Under the pieces are notes generated by a model, which saw only the letters and a program-made list of their open reading frames with translations, was not told the DNA's origin and did not search any database. This document shows, piece after piece, positions 46,401 to 55,400 of a stretch of DNA of 64,000 bases. This stretch comes from Chitinophagales bacterium (GTDB lineage: Bacteria; Bacteroidota; Bacteroidia; Chitinophagales; LD1), in contig JAHBTS010000003.1 in NCBI GenBank assembly GCA_019638515.1, positions 400,540 to 464,539 of the forward strand. Reading direction: 5' to 3'. Made by a program: the position numbers and the translations under genes. Numbering within the stretch: the stretch's first letter is position 1; each line of letters starts with the position of its first letter.

Positions 46401-49119
46401 CCGGTGTGGCATTGGCTATTACCACGCTGCTATCGGTAATGGTTACGTTGCCTCCGGCAGGTAAATTAACTCCATTCTTTTTCACAGAGATAATGCCATT
46501 GTTTACACCTTGTCTAAACTTAATTTGTATAGTGCCACCCACGCAGCCATGTTCATCAGTAGGAGCAATGGAAAAAATAGGAACTTCTTCTCCATTAGCA
46601 TAGATACCTTCTATTTGCGTTGGTGTTAATGCGCTTTCAAAAACACGCAAGTCATCGGCTAAGTAATCGGCAGAAGTGCCGGTATTCACACCCATAAGCG
46701 ACTGAATAGGATTTACACTCAGGTTAATACCATTAGAGGTGGTAAACACTTGCTGACCATTAAGATAAAATGTATTGGTATTGCCTTGATACACCACTGC
46801 CACATGCGCCCATCCGTTTGTAGGAAGATTAGCATTAACGAAAGTAACTCCGCTGTTGGTTTGAAAATAAAGTTGATTACCATTTGCCATCAGGTGATAG
46901 GGCAAGTTATTATTTGCCCCTCCCAAAAATGCTCTGGTGCCCGCACCAAAATTGTTCAGGTTTACCCAAAACGAAATAGTAGTATTTGGCTGATCTATGC
47001 TCTTCAGAGGTACTATAACACTACCACTGCTCCTACGCAAAGCTCCATTGGGGATATTGAAGCGATCGGCAACCGCGGTGTTGAAATTGGTGCTCACCGA
47101 TGTGGCATGGTGCGATCCTATCAACAAACCATCATCATAACTCAAACTACCTAAAGAATAAATTCGGGTAGGCTGAGGCGAAGGTGGTGTGGATGCTAAG
47201 GAGGCTGTACTGCTGGTAAGTGATACGGTGTTGTCGCAAATGCTGGTAACCACACAGCGGTAGTTAGCCAAATCGCTCGGCTGAATGTTGCTAATGGTAT
47301 AGGTTGCTGATGTGGCGCCTGAAATATCCACACCATTTTTCTGCCAGCGATAACTTACTGCTCCCTGGGTAGCAATGGTAAACGTAGCGGAACCACCAAG
47401 AACTGCGCATACCGATTGAGGCTGCGTTGTAATGGCAAACGGATTACTCAAAAGTTCGTTGATTTCGGTTGTGTTAAGGACTTTATTGTAAAAACGAACT
47501 TCATCAATAGCACCTAAAAAAGGTTGATTGCCGGTAACAGAAATGCCCGGTGCTCCGTTGGTGGCATAACCATTACCGATGCGGATGATATTGGAAGTGC
47601 CCGGATTGGGTGTGCCGCTCAAATTGGCTACCACACTGCCATCTAAATAAGCGGTTTGATTTCCGGTGGTATAAACCAAAACCAGGTTGTGCCAGTTGGT
47701 GTCCATTACAATACCGGACGACCATGGCGCGCTTCCTCCCTGAAACATCCAGCCACGCAAAATGCCATCGTTACCGATGTATGCCAGTGCATTCCAGCTG
47801 CCGGGTGCTGCCTGCTGATAGCTCAACAACACACCACCACTGGTAGTAGAGCCGCGTTTAAACCAGAGCGATACAGATTTATTTTGTCCGTTGTCCAAAA
47901 TAGTTTGCCCGGTAGGTGCAGCAACTTCTACTACAGATGTTGTTCCATTAAAAGCAAATGCATTATTTGATTGTCCATAGCGATTTGCCACATTGGTTGT
48001 AGCAGTTGCGGTTGCGTTGTAGCCATTGCCACCGGCATCGTTAGCATTGCCATTGAAAGGATAATAGGCAATCAAATTGCTGATGTTTACTTCTGACCCC
48101 TGCTTCACATTCACCTGAAATGAGTCTACACCACAGGTGGTGGTAACTACTACTCTGTAAGTGCCAGTGTCACTTATTGCGAAATTGGTTACCTGCAAAT
48201 TGGCTGTTGTTACGCCCGATACTTTTCCGCCATTAGTAAGGTTTGCACCGTTTCGTTTCCATTGATAACCGGTGATAGACTGACCGGTGTTAAGGGTAAA
48301 CGCTGCTGTAAGGTTAATGGTGTTGCCGGCACAATACTGTGTGTTGCCCGTGATGTTTTTGTTCAGCACACAAGGCGGTGTTGAATTAAATAATGCCTGA
48401 ATTTCTCCCAAGGTGAGCACCCTGTTCCAATAGCCCACTTCATCATTCAAGCCTTCTGTCTGGTCGTTTATGGAAGGCAGAGCCGCGCCCGTATTGCCAA
48501 TAACCAGGTTACTGTTGCTGTTGTAAACCAAATTGCCTGTTGCGGGTGCAGATGCAACCTGCACTCCATTTACATACACTTTCAGCCCATCGGCATTGCT
48601 GAATGTAGCTGCCAGATGATACCAGGTGTTGGCAGTGAGTGTGGTGTTGCAATTCAGGTTTTGGTTATTGCCGTTTACACTGGTTGAGTAACCAAAGTTT
48701 AAGGCGTTACCCGGTGCCATAAAAAACAACCAGCTGTTCAACAGAGCGGTGTTACTCCGCATACCGCCTATAATCGGGAAATGACCTGAAGGTGTAGTGA
48801 ATGTGGGCCTGAACCACATAGCAAAAGATACCGAATTGGGTTTGTTTGCCGGAAGAGTGTTAGAAATATAGCACACCAGGGGTGAACGTAAAGTTGCGGC
48901 ACTGCTGTTGTTTACCGCATCTCTATCTTGCCCATAAGATGCAGTTCCATTAGCGTTGAAAGGTTGATTTGCCGGACCCAAATCATTCAGGTTTCCATCT
49001 AACTCATAAAAACTGATTAGTCCTGATGTGGGTACATAGTTGGGTAGCTGAGCACTGGCATTAAACGCCATCAACGCAAGCGCAAAAACTAAAGTTGTCA
49101 TTCTTAAAAGCATAATCAT
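42694..49119 (-). CDS. Giant T9SS-secreted protein with LamG and Ig-like repeats
   Basis: The 2141-residue precursor begins with a Sec signal (MIMLLRMTTLVFALALMAFNASA). Four LamG/concanavalin-type domains (about 35-245, 350-560, 660-850, 940-1130) alternate with Ig/PKD-like modules. Then come six tandem 73-residue repeats (~1300-1735), five ~48-residue repeats with GCDSIITLNL (~1735-1985), one Ig-like module, and a T9SS type A C-terminal domain (SEVYPNPATT...SFVKQ). It should be secreted by T9SS and displayed on the surface, probably as an adhesin. The 3' end is almost identical to that of the second giant gene. It lies downstream of a LytTR regulator in the same direction. Confidence 0.93.
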   Translation of the reverse strand: MIMLLRMTTLVFALALMAFNASAQLPNYVPTSGLISFYELDGNLNDLGPANQPFNANGTASYGQDRDAVNNSSAATLRSPLVCYISNTLPANKPNSVSFAMWFRPTFTTPSGHFPIIGGMRSNTALLNSWLFFMAPGNALNFGYSTSVNGNNQNLNCNTTLTANTWYHLAATFSNADGLKVYVNGVQVASAPATGNLVYNSNSNLVIGNTGAALPSINDQTEGLNDEVGYWNRVLTLGEIQALFNSTPPCVLNKNITGNTQYCAGNTINLTAAFTLNTGQSITGYQWKRNGANLTNGGKVSGVTTANLQVTNFAISDTGTYRVVVTTTCGVDSFQVNVKQGSEVNISNLIAYYPFNGNANDAGGNGYNATATATTNVANRYGQSNNAFAFNGTTSVVEVAAPTGQTILDNGQNKSVSLWFKRGSTTSGGVLLSYQQAAPGSWNALAYIGNDGILRGWMFQGGSAPWSSGIVMDTNWHNLVLVYTTGNQTAYLDGSVVANLSGTPNPGTSNIIRIGNGYATNGAPGISVTGNQPFLGAIDEVRFYNKVLNTTEINELLSNPFAITTQPQSVCAVLGGSATFTIATQGAVSYRWQKNGVDISGATSATYTISNIQPSDLANYRCVVTSICDNTVSLTSSTASLASTPPSPQPTRIYSLGSLSYDDGLLIGSHHATSVSTNFNTAVADRFNIPNGALRRSSGSVIVPLKSIDQPNTTISFWVNLNNFGAGTRAFLGGANNNLPYHLMANGNQLYFQTNSGVTFVNANLPTNGWAHVAVVYQGNTNTFYLNGQQVFTTSNGINLSVNPIQSLMGVNTGTSADYLADDLRVFESALTPTQIEGIYANGEEVPIFSIAPTDEHGCVGGTIQIKFRQGVNNGIISVKKNGVNLPAGGNVTITDSSVVIANATPADFTNYTINLRKGCASVEKTVNVVQLPSTFYNTGLVRHYRLNNSTADELGGAALTASGTYVVDRYGQGSRAFRKISNSNVQMPQITASPFTLSYWMNFYGAGSFAMVSELGATGVNLYKFGNGVGFDLGQANGQPYGVNNVNVLLPTQWRMVTVTHDGSYCKIYVDDQLITQFRPINNSVSLRDFFPSQSIDLDDIRVYNRALSEAEVKGLYRLPDIGAGTAAPSNVCVGQTINLSVTGLAVSGVNLRYQWTFNGNPINNGGNVSGANTANLQITNAQASNQGAYNCVVIGGCTEVTSTTFNITVGAGNITITQQPQSQSVCPGSSATFTVATQGATVTYQWKKGGVIINGATAATYTRNNVSTADTGSYTVDIIGGNCGTITSQAAVLTVLSAPVAAITPATATICNGQSATLTASGGTSYVWSNSGGSNAQATFSPATTTTYTVTVTNANNCTATASRQITVNANPTAAITPSTVTICNGQSATLTASGGGTYAWSNSGGSNAAATFSPTTTTTYTVTVTNANNCTATASRQVTVNANPTAAIIPATATICNGQSATLTASGGTSYAWSNSGGSNAQATFSPATTTTYTVTVTDGNNCTATASRLVTVNANPTAGITPASPAICNGASQTLTASGGGTYAWSNSLGSGASKTVTPTATTTYTVTVTNANNCTATASTTVAVNPIPNASINGPTTICSGLNATLTASGGGTYAWSNFGGTNAQATFTPTATTTYTVTVTGAGGCTATASQTVSVQSAPTASISGATSVCAGGSVTLTANGGNTYTWSNNQTTASITVSLTATTTYTVTVSIGANCTASATQTVTVKQQSAATQNQTICSGQSISFNGQTISQSGTYRDTLTNAAGCDSIITLNVTVTPALQGSVSETICFGESISFNNQTLTQSGTYKDTVQTAGGCDSIITLNLTIRPKAESTISQSICSGQSYTFNGQQLTQAGQYFDTLQTVLGCDSFITLNLTVLNKIETTVNAGICNGQSYTFNGQQLTQAGQYFDTLQTVLGCDSFVTLNLAVNSFVTGSTSASICAGDSYTFNGQQLTQGGQYMDTLVSAGGCDSIVTLTLTVNQLPQPTITQNGNVLSTQVFASYQWQFNGSDISNATSQSHTANQNGNYTVAVTDANGCSAYSSVVTVTGVGIKEVSNFRSEVYPNPATTVLQVSSEEVLLSIAIVDLFGRKVFTQAVNEAKQTQIDVSKLAASTYFIHLTTTNGNTAVKSFVKQ
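43155..43920 (-). repeat. Five tandem ~48-residue repeats in the first giant protein
   Basis: Each unit has the pattern ICxGQSYTFNGQQLTQxGQYxDTLxxxxGCDSxxTLNL. Adjacent units are alike at DNA level (e.g. the 3rd and 4th around 43360-43600), suggesting recent duplication. Confidence 0.88.
43915..45225 (-). repeat. Six tandem 73-residue (219-bp) repeats in the first giant protein
   Basis: The unit is TICNGQSATLTASGG...YxWSNSGGSNAxATFSP...TTTYTVTVTNANNCTATASRQVTVNA. The first three are the most similar; the last two have diverged. The array is a protein beta-sandwich repeat, not a CRISPR. Confidence 0.9.
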
Positions 49120-49153
49120 CGCATTTTATTTCATGCGCGAAACAATTACAACT

Positions 49154-49207
49154 GTATAGGGTTATCCGGCTATACTTCCCGATGCGGGTGGCGTTCTTCC
49201 CAAGCCG
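49154..49207 (-). promoter_or_regulatory. Candidate operator region upstream of the first giant gene
   Basis: An inverted repeat GTATAG/CTATAC (49154-49159 and 49170-49175) lies next to two direct repeats, TTCCCGATGCG at 49176 and TTCCCAAGCCG at 49197, exactly 21 bp apart. It sits between the LytTR regulator stop and the giant gene start. The 21-bp spacing is that expected for LytTR regulators, but the sequence is less close to the family consensus than the sites at 58142 and 59413. Confidence 0.35.
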
Positions 49208-49229
49208 CATACTTTTCTTCCGAAGATGC

Positions 49230-49976
49230 TTAGGGCAACAGACGGGTGAGCAACAACTCTTTTTTATCAGCGGCCACAGGCAGCTGTTCACCATTGGTGA
49301 GCTGGATGGTATTATCCTGCTTGTAATAGGCCTTTATATGATGAAGGTTCACCATGTACGAGCGATGAATGCGCAGAAAAAAATCTTTCGGCAATATGTC
49401 TTCAAACTCTGCCAAAGGCTTGCTGATGAGCAATGTTTCCTCCGGCTGTAAAAAGAACTGTGTGTACACGCGATTTGCCTTTAGGTACAAAATCTCTTCG
49501 TAAGCAACCATGCGAATCGTTTCGGCACTGCTTAGCGCAATTCTGGTCTTTAATGTCGGAGCAGCAAGTTGTTGCTGTAGTGTTTGCAATCTTGGTGCTG
49601 ATGTAGTTTTAAAGGCTAAGCGCTGACGTAATCGCGCGAGAGTGCGTTTTAAGGCCTCCATGGTTACAGGCTTCAGAATATAATCTACTGCCGAAAGTTC
49701 GAATGCCTTTACGGCATAGTGGGCATGTGCCGTAACAAACACCACTTCAATGTTCATCTCACTTTCATTCAAAAAACCAAACAGTTCCAGTCCGGAATAC
49801 TGTGGCATTTCCACATCCAGAAAAACCACATCCGGCTTCAGCGTTCTGATGAGCTCAACGGCCTGCAATACATTTTCTGCTTCGCCTTCAATGCTCACCG
49901 TTGCATCTACATCTTTCAGCATTTGTATCAGATGCTTTCTTAAGTCGGCTATGTCGTCTACTACTATTGCTCTCAT
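49230..49976 (-). CDS. LytTR-family response regulator
   Basis: The 248-residue regulator has a receiver domain (acidic pair at 7-8, phospho-acceptor Asp54 in VFLDVEMPQYSG, switch lysine in DYILKPV) and a C-terminal LytTR DNA-binding domain (residues ~145-245: YEEILYLKANRVYTQFFL, FLRIHRSYMVNLHHIKAYYK). The ATG overlaps the kinase stop by 4 bp (ATGA), so translation is coupled. The next gene downstream is a giant T9SS cargo, a probable target. Confidence 0.94.
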   Translation of the reverse strand: MRAIVVDDIADLRKHLIQMLKDVDATVSIEGEAENVLQAVELIRTLKPDVVFLDVEMPQYSGLELFGFLNESEMNIEVVFVTAHAHYAVKAFELSAVDYILKPVTMEALKRTLARLRQRLAFKTTSAPRLQTLQQQLAAPTLKTRIALSSAETIRMVAYEEILYLKANRVYTQFFLQPEETLLISKPLAEFEDILPKDFFLRIHRSYMVNLHHIKAYYKQDNTIQLTNGEQLPVAADKKELLLTRLLP

Positions 49977-51529
49977 GGGGTTATATATCTGAAGTGAAAC
50001 ACTGCTCTAGTGCCTGCCGGTTGTTCATATTCATACTTGTCTTCAATGTAAAATTCAATCTGCATACTGTTTTTATCGCGCAACAAAGCAATGCGTTCAT
50101 GTATGGAAGCCAGCGCAAATGAATTGTGTCCGTTGCGCTTTGCATTCAAAATAGCAGAGGCCTCTCTGCCGATGCCGTTATCATCAATGGTCACTTTCAA
50201 CGCATCATCATTCAGCAGTTCAAAGCTAATATTCAGTGTCTTCTTTCCTTGCTTGTGGCGCAATCCATGCTTCAAGGCATTTTCAATTACGGGTTGAAGC
50301 ATTAAAGGAGGTATTTCAAAAAAACTGCTTTCGTCTGCGCCTGTTATGCTGTACGCAAAGTGTTGATCAAGTTGCAGCTTTTCCAGTTCGATGTATGCCT
50401 TCAGCATATCTGCTTCACGTTGCACGGTAACATATTCCATAGAGGAATGCCTGAGGACTTCGCGGGTGAGCAGCGCAAAATTTTCGATGGCATTGATAGC
50501 TTCATCCACCTTGTGATGTTGCAGCTTTTGTTGAATACCTGCCAGTGCATTGAACAGAAAGTGTGGATTCATGCGGCTTTTCAGCGCAGCAAGTTCTGTT
50601 TCTTTCTGGAGGAGAAGTGCTTTTTGCAGCGCCACTTCTTTCTTCTCCGTTTCATATTGAATGTGCAACTCATTTACCGTTTTAACCCGCTCGGCATCGT
50701 TCATGCGCTTATCCACTTCGCTCCATAGCTCGTGATAATGCAATGCCTGTGGGGTATTGTTGAGCTGCTTGCAGGACAGATACAACAGCCAGTAATGATA
50801 GCGCAGATTATAATCGTCATTCAACTGAATGGCATCCGGTAAATATTCATTCAATAGCTGTGCGGCCTTATCGCTATCGCCTTTTTTAAACGCTGCTTCG
50901 GCCATTGCCTGTACAGCCCCTATTCCCAACTCTGCAAAGCCGTTTGCCTTGGCGGTGTGCAGGGCATTTTCCGCCAGCGCATACGCAGCATCATATTGTG
51001 CCAATTCAATCAAGCAGGCCCCTGCATTGCGGCCACCCATAGCTACACCATAGGCTACATTATACTTTTCAGCTATAGATTTCACCTGCAGGAAACACTC
51101 CAGCGCTTCGTTGTGGCGGTTGGTGTTATGCAGCAAATTACCCAGACCGTTCAGGACCTGCGCCTTTTGCATGGTACCCTCCGCTCCTACCACGTCCAGC
51201 GCTTTTTGATAATAGTGCTGCGCCTCCTCAAAACGCTTTTGCGCATTCAGCACAATGGCAATGTTTACCAGACAGGGAAGCAGTTCGCGGGGGTTATTCA
51301 GGGCACTCAACAAGTTTTCTGCCTGCAAAAAATGCACAATCGCTTTTTCGTACAGCGACTGTTTGAGATACGTAATGCCGATGGTATTGTGTGCCGTTGC
51401 CTGTTGTTGCTGATCCTGGTTTTGCTCCGCTAAAGCAAGCGCACTGAAGGCAATGGCGGCAGCTTGTTCGTGCGCTCCTTTCTCGTATAAATCTTTTGCC
51501 TGCTCTGCCCAATTATCCGGCACATCCAT
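49973..51529 (-). CDS. Cytoplasmic TPR sensor kinase, LytS/His_kinase type
   Basis: About 518 residues from ATG 51529 (MDVPDNWAEQAKDLYEKG). Longer starts (51535, 51577, 51592) are open, but the longest would overlap the upstream terminator hairpin. There is no signal peptide or membrane helix. Residues ~10-260 are TPR units (helix pairs such as EEAQHYYQKALDVVG). A coiled coil leads to the His_kinase domain with the phospho-acceptor histidine in MNPHFLFNAL (residue ~323), then HATPase_c (PVIENALKHGLRH, DDNGIGREAS). The input must be a cytosolic signal read by the TPRs. The gene is coupled to the LytTR regulator. Confidence 0.92.
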   Translation of the reverse strand: MDVPDNWAEQAKDLYEKGAHEQAAAIAFSALALAEQNQDQQQQATAHNTIGITYLKQSLYEKAIVHFLQAENLLSALNNPRELLPCLVNIAIVLNAQKRFEEAQHYYQKALDVVGAEGTMQKAQVLNGLGNLLHNTNRHNEALECFLQVKSIAEKYNVAYGVAMGGRNAGACLIELAQYDAAYALAENALHTAKANGFAELGIGAVQAMAEAAFKKGDSDKAAQLLNEYLPDAIQLNDDYNLRYHYWLLYLSCKQLNNTPQALHYHELWSEVDKRMNDAERVKTVNELHIQYETEKKEVALQKALLLQKETELAALKSRMNPHFLFNALAGIQQKLQHHKVDEAINAIENFALLTREVLRHSSMEYVTVQREADMLKAYIELEKLQLDQHFAYSITGADESSFFEIPPLMLQPVIENALKHGLRHKQGKKTLNISFELLNDDALKVTIDDNGIGREASAILNAKRNGHNSFALASIHERIALLRDKNSMQIEFYIEDKYEYEQPAGTRAVFHFRYITP

Positions 51530-51582
51530 TACCATAGGTACGCAAATTTTATTGCGCCCAATGATATATAAATCCATAAAAA

Positions 51583-51612
51583 AATCCCACACCGTTTTAC
51601 CGATGTGGGATT
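51583..51612 (-). terminator. Terminator of the second giant cargo gene
   Basis: A 9-bp stem (51583-51591 with 51604-51612, extended by two further pairs), followed on the minus strand by a T run. It shares the 3' flank GGGATTAAACAAAACT with the terminators at 42645 and 63942, although the stem differs. Confidence 0.85.
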
Positions 51613-51637
51613 AAACAAAACTAGGGTATTGAAAAAA

Positions 51638-52411
51638 CTACTGCTTTACAAAACTCTTTACAGCTGTGTTTCCATTAGTAGTGGTAAGGTGTATAAAGTA
51701 AGTTGATGCTGCCATTTTGCTCACATCTATCTGTGTCTGTTTGGCATCATTTACTGCTTGGGTAAATACCATTCTTCCATACAAATCAACTATTGCTATG
51801 CTCAATAGCGCCTCTTCGCTTGATACTTGCAATACGGTAGTAGCGGGGTTGGGATATACTTCGCTTCTAAAGCTCGATACTTCTTTTATGCCCACGCCTG
51901 TTACCGTTACTACCGATGAATATGCCGAGCAGCCATTTGCATCGGTTACTGCTACTGTGTAATTCCCGTTTTGATTTGCCGTATGGCTTTGGCTTGTTGC
52001 ATTGCTAATGTCGGAGCCGTTGAACTGCCATTGGTACGATGCAAATACTTGCGTAGAAAGCACATTGCCATTTTGCGTAATGGTTGGTTGTGGCAACTGG
52101 TTTACAGTAAGTGTAAGTGTTACAATACTATCGCAGCCGCCTGCCGAAACAAGTGTATCCATGTATTGCCCGCCTTGGGTAAGTTGCTGACCGTTGAAGG
52201 TGTAGCTATCTCCGGCACATATTGATGCGCTTGTACTTCCTGTTACAAAACTGTTTACCGCTAAATTCAACGTAACAAAACTATCGCAGCCTAAAATCGT
52301 TTGCAGTGTATCGAAATACTGACCTGCCTGCGTAAGCTGCTGGCCGTTGAAAGTGTAGCTCTGGCCGTTGCAGATTCCGGCATTTACAGTGGTTTCAATC
52401 TTGTTGAGTAC
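51638..52411 (-). repeat. 774-bp duplicate, copy 2 (matches 42694-43467)
   Basis: Second copy of the near-identical 3' block; see copy 1. Both copies end at the same codon position relative to their stop. Confidence 0.93.
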
Positions 52412-55400
52412 TGTTAATGCAAGTATAATCACGCTGTCGCAACCATTCATACCTTGCAGCATCATGCTGTATTGACCTGAAGCTGTGAGCGTGTTGCCAT
52501 CGAACACATAGCTACTTCCGTTGCAGATTGTTTCACTAAATGAAGTAGTATCTGTTGCTTGCACGGTTACCGTTGCAGCACTTGAAATTTTGTTTCCGCA
52601 ACTGTTAGCTATGAATACAGTGTAACTGCCGCTATGAGCCGGAAGTGCATTGGCAACACTGTATGTAGCAGAAGTTGCTCCGCTGATGTTGTTGCTATTG
52701 CGCATCCATTGATAAGTAAGTCCGGTGCCGGTTGCAGTTACTGAAAGATTCAATGCACTGCCTTCGCAAAGGGTTGCGCCTACAGGTTGCTGTGTGATGC
52801 TCACGGTGTCGTTCACTACCACAACGGCTGTGTCTGAATTGAGCGAACCACAAGCACTACCGATAGCAACAGTATAGTTACCGGCTTGCGCAGTAGATGT
52901 TACAGGAGCGCTGTATGTAGCAGAAGTTGCTCCCGGCAAATTGCTGCCGTTTTTCTTCCACTGGTATGTTACGGATGAACCGGCAACTGCTACGTTCAAC
53001 GATAGTGTAGAACCCACGCAAACCGAAACGTTGGCTTGTGGCTGTTGTGTAATTGCAGTAGCAGTATTTACTGTAACACTTACAGAGTTAGAAGTAACAC
53101 TTCCGCAACTTCCACTGATTACAACCCAAAACATACTGCCATTCAAAACGGTAGTGGCCGGAGATACGGTATAGGTGGCCGAAGTAGCACCTGAAATAGC
53201 TATGCCATTTTGCCACCATTGGTATGTAGTGTTGTTGCCACCTGTGCCCACTACCGAGAAAGTGAGCGTGCCACCCGAGCATACAGTTTGATTGGTTGGT
53301 TGCTGTGAAATGCTGGCTGATGCTACTATGGTTAATGTAGCAGCCGATGAAGTAACACTACCACATGTTCCCGATACCACAACTGTGTATGATCCGGCAT
53401 CGCCTGCTGCTGCGCTGGCAATGTTGTAGCTGGCAGAGGTAGCACCGCTGATGTTCACGTTGTTTTTCTTCCACTGGTAAGTGAGGTTAGCACCTGTAGC
53501 TACCACGCTGAAGGTTACAGACGAACCCACACATGCTGTTTGTGTAACCGGTTGTGTAGTAATGGCTGTAGTTGGATTCACTACGATGGTAGCAGCATTT
53601 GAAGTTTTGTTTCCGCAACTGCTGCCAATAGCTACCGTGTAAGAACCACTCATAGCAGACAGCGCATTTGCTGTGCTGTATGAAGCAGAGGTAGCTCCCG
53701 GAATATCTATTCCATTCAGTTTCCACTGATAGGTAAGCGATGCGCCTGTTGCCGACACCGAAATGCTCAACGCACTTCCCTCGCACACCGTGCTGCCTTG
53801 CGGCTGTTGTGTAATGGTAATGGTATCGTTTACTGTAACTACTGCAGCGTTGGATGTAACTGCACCGCATGTGCCCGATACTGCTACAGTGTAACTGCCC
53901 GCTGTGCTCAGCGAAGCGCCAGTGCTATAGTTAGCCGATGTAGCGCCACCTATGTTCACGTTGTTTTTCTTCCACTGATAGGTAAGGTTTGCTCCGGCTG
54001 CCACCACACTCAGGTTGAGCGTTCCGCCATTGCACACAGTTTGTGCAGTAGGTTGTGTGGTGATTGAAGTAGCCACACCCAAGGTAAGTGCCGCGTTGTT
54101 AGACGTTGCACTTCCGCAAGTGCCCGTTACTACTACACTGTAGTTAGCTGCATCAGAAGCCGATGCATTCGAAATGCCCAATGTAGCAGTGGTTGCACCA
54201 CTGATGTTTCCACCATTGCTCAGGTTTGTTCCGTTCTTTTTCCATTGGTAAGTAAGGGTGCCTGCGCCCGCTGCAACTACCGTGAATGTAGCCGTGCTTC
54301 CCGGACAAACACTGGATGCTGCCGGCTGCGTAGTGATAGAAGTAGCAGGAAGAATTGTCAATGTTGCGGTATCTGAATTGATGCTACCGCAACTGCCCGT
54401 AACCACACACACATAGTTGCCTGCATCGCCCGCGCCTACGCTTGCAATGTTGTAGGTAGCCGATGTAGCGCCAGCGATGTTGGTGCCGTTCTTCTTCCAC
54501 TGATATGTAGCGCTGCCTCCGGTTACTGTTACGCTGAAACTTGCTGCTGCACCCAGACACACACTCGCATCTTGCGGCTGTTGCGAAATATTAGCACCGC
54601 TGCCCAAACTCAACACAGCAATGTCGGAGGTTAATGTTGCGCCTGTGCATGCATCGGTAACAACACACGTGTAGTTTCCGACATCGCCCGCAGCTACGCT
54701 TGCAATGTTGTAGGTAGCCGATGTTGCACCACTGATGTTAGAGCCGTTCTTTTGCCATTGGTAAGTTACATTACCATTCACAGCCACAGTAAAGCTGGCT
54801 GATTGACCGGTGCACACACTTACACTTTGTGGTTGCTGTGTGAAACCTATCTCACCGGTGTAAATCGTTGTAATATTGCCGGCTGTGAGCGTAGCGTTGT
54901 AGAAACGCACTTCATCAATTTTTCCACTGAAGTAGTAGGTGCCCGCAGATGGCACACCTGCCATAGCACCCATATAACCGGCTCCTACACGCAAGATAGA
55001 TGAGGTGCCTACATTTATTCCGCCCGCCATCACAGCCACTAGTGCACCGTCTAAATAGGCGGTTTGATTATTAGTGGTAGTGGTAATGGCGAAATGATGC
55101 CAGTTGGTATCAATGGTTACACCCGAACTCCAAGGAGCTGCACCGCCCTGATAGAACCAACCGCGCAAGATGTTGTCGGTGCCAATGAATGCAGCCGCAT
55201 TCCACGCACCGGGCGAGGCCACCTGATAGGTAAGAAGTGGTTGAGCCACTCCTCCCGCGCTGCGCTTAAACCAAAACGAAATACTCTTGTTCTGCGCATT
55301 ACCCAAAATGGAGGCAGGCAGTGTAACGCTTGAATTGCTGCCACTGCTGAATGAATATGCTTTGTTGGCCTGATTAAAACGATTGGTGGTCGCGGTAATT

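Noticed and set aside
51530..51592. Extended start of the TPR kinase (MWDFFMDLYIIG)
   Set aside because: The longest start lies in the terminator stem of the upstream gene; inner ATGs are more plausible, though 51577 is not excluded.
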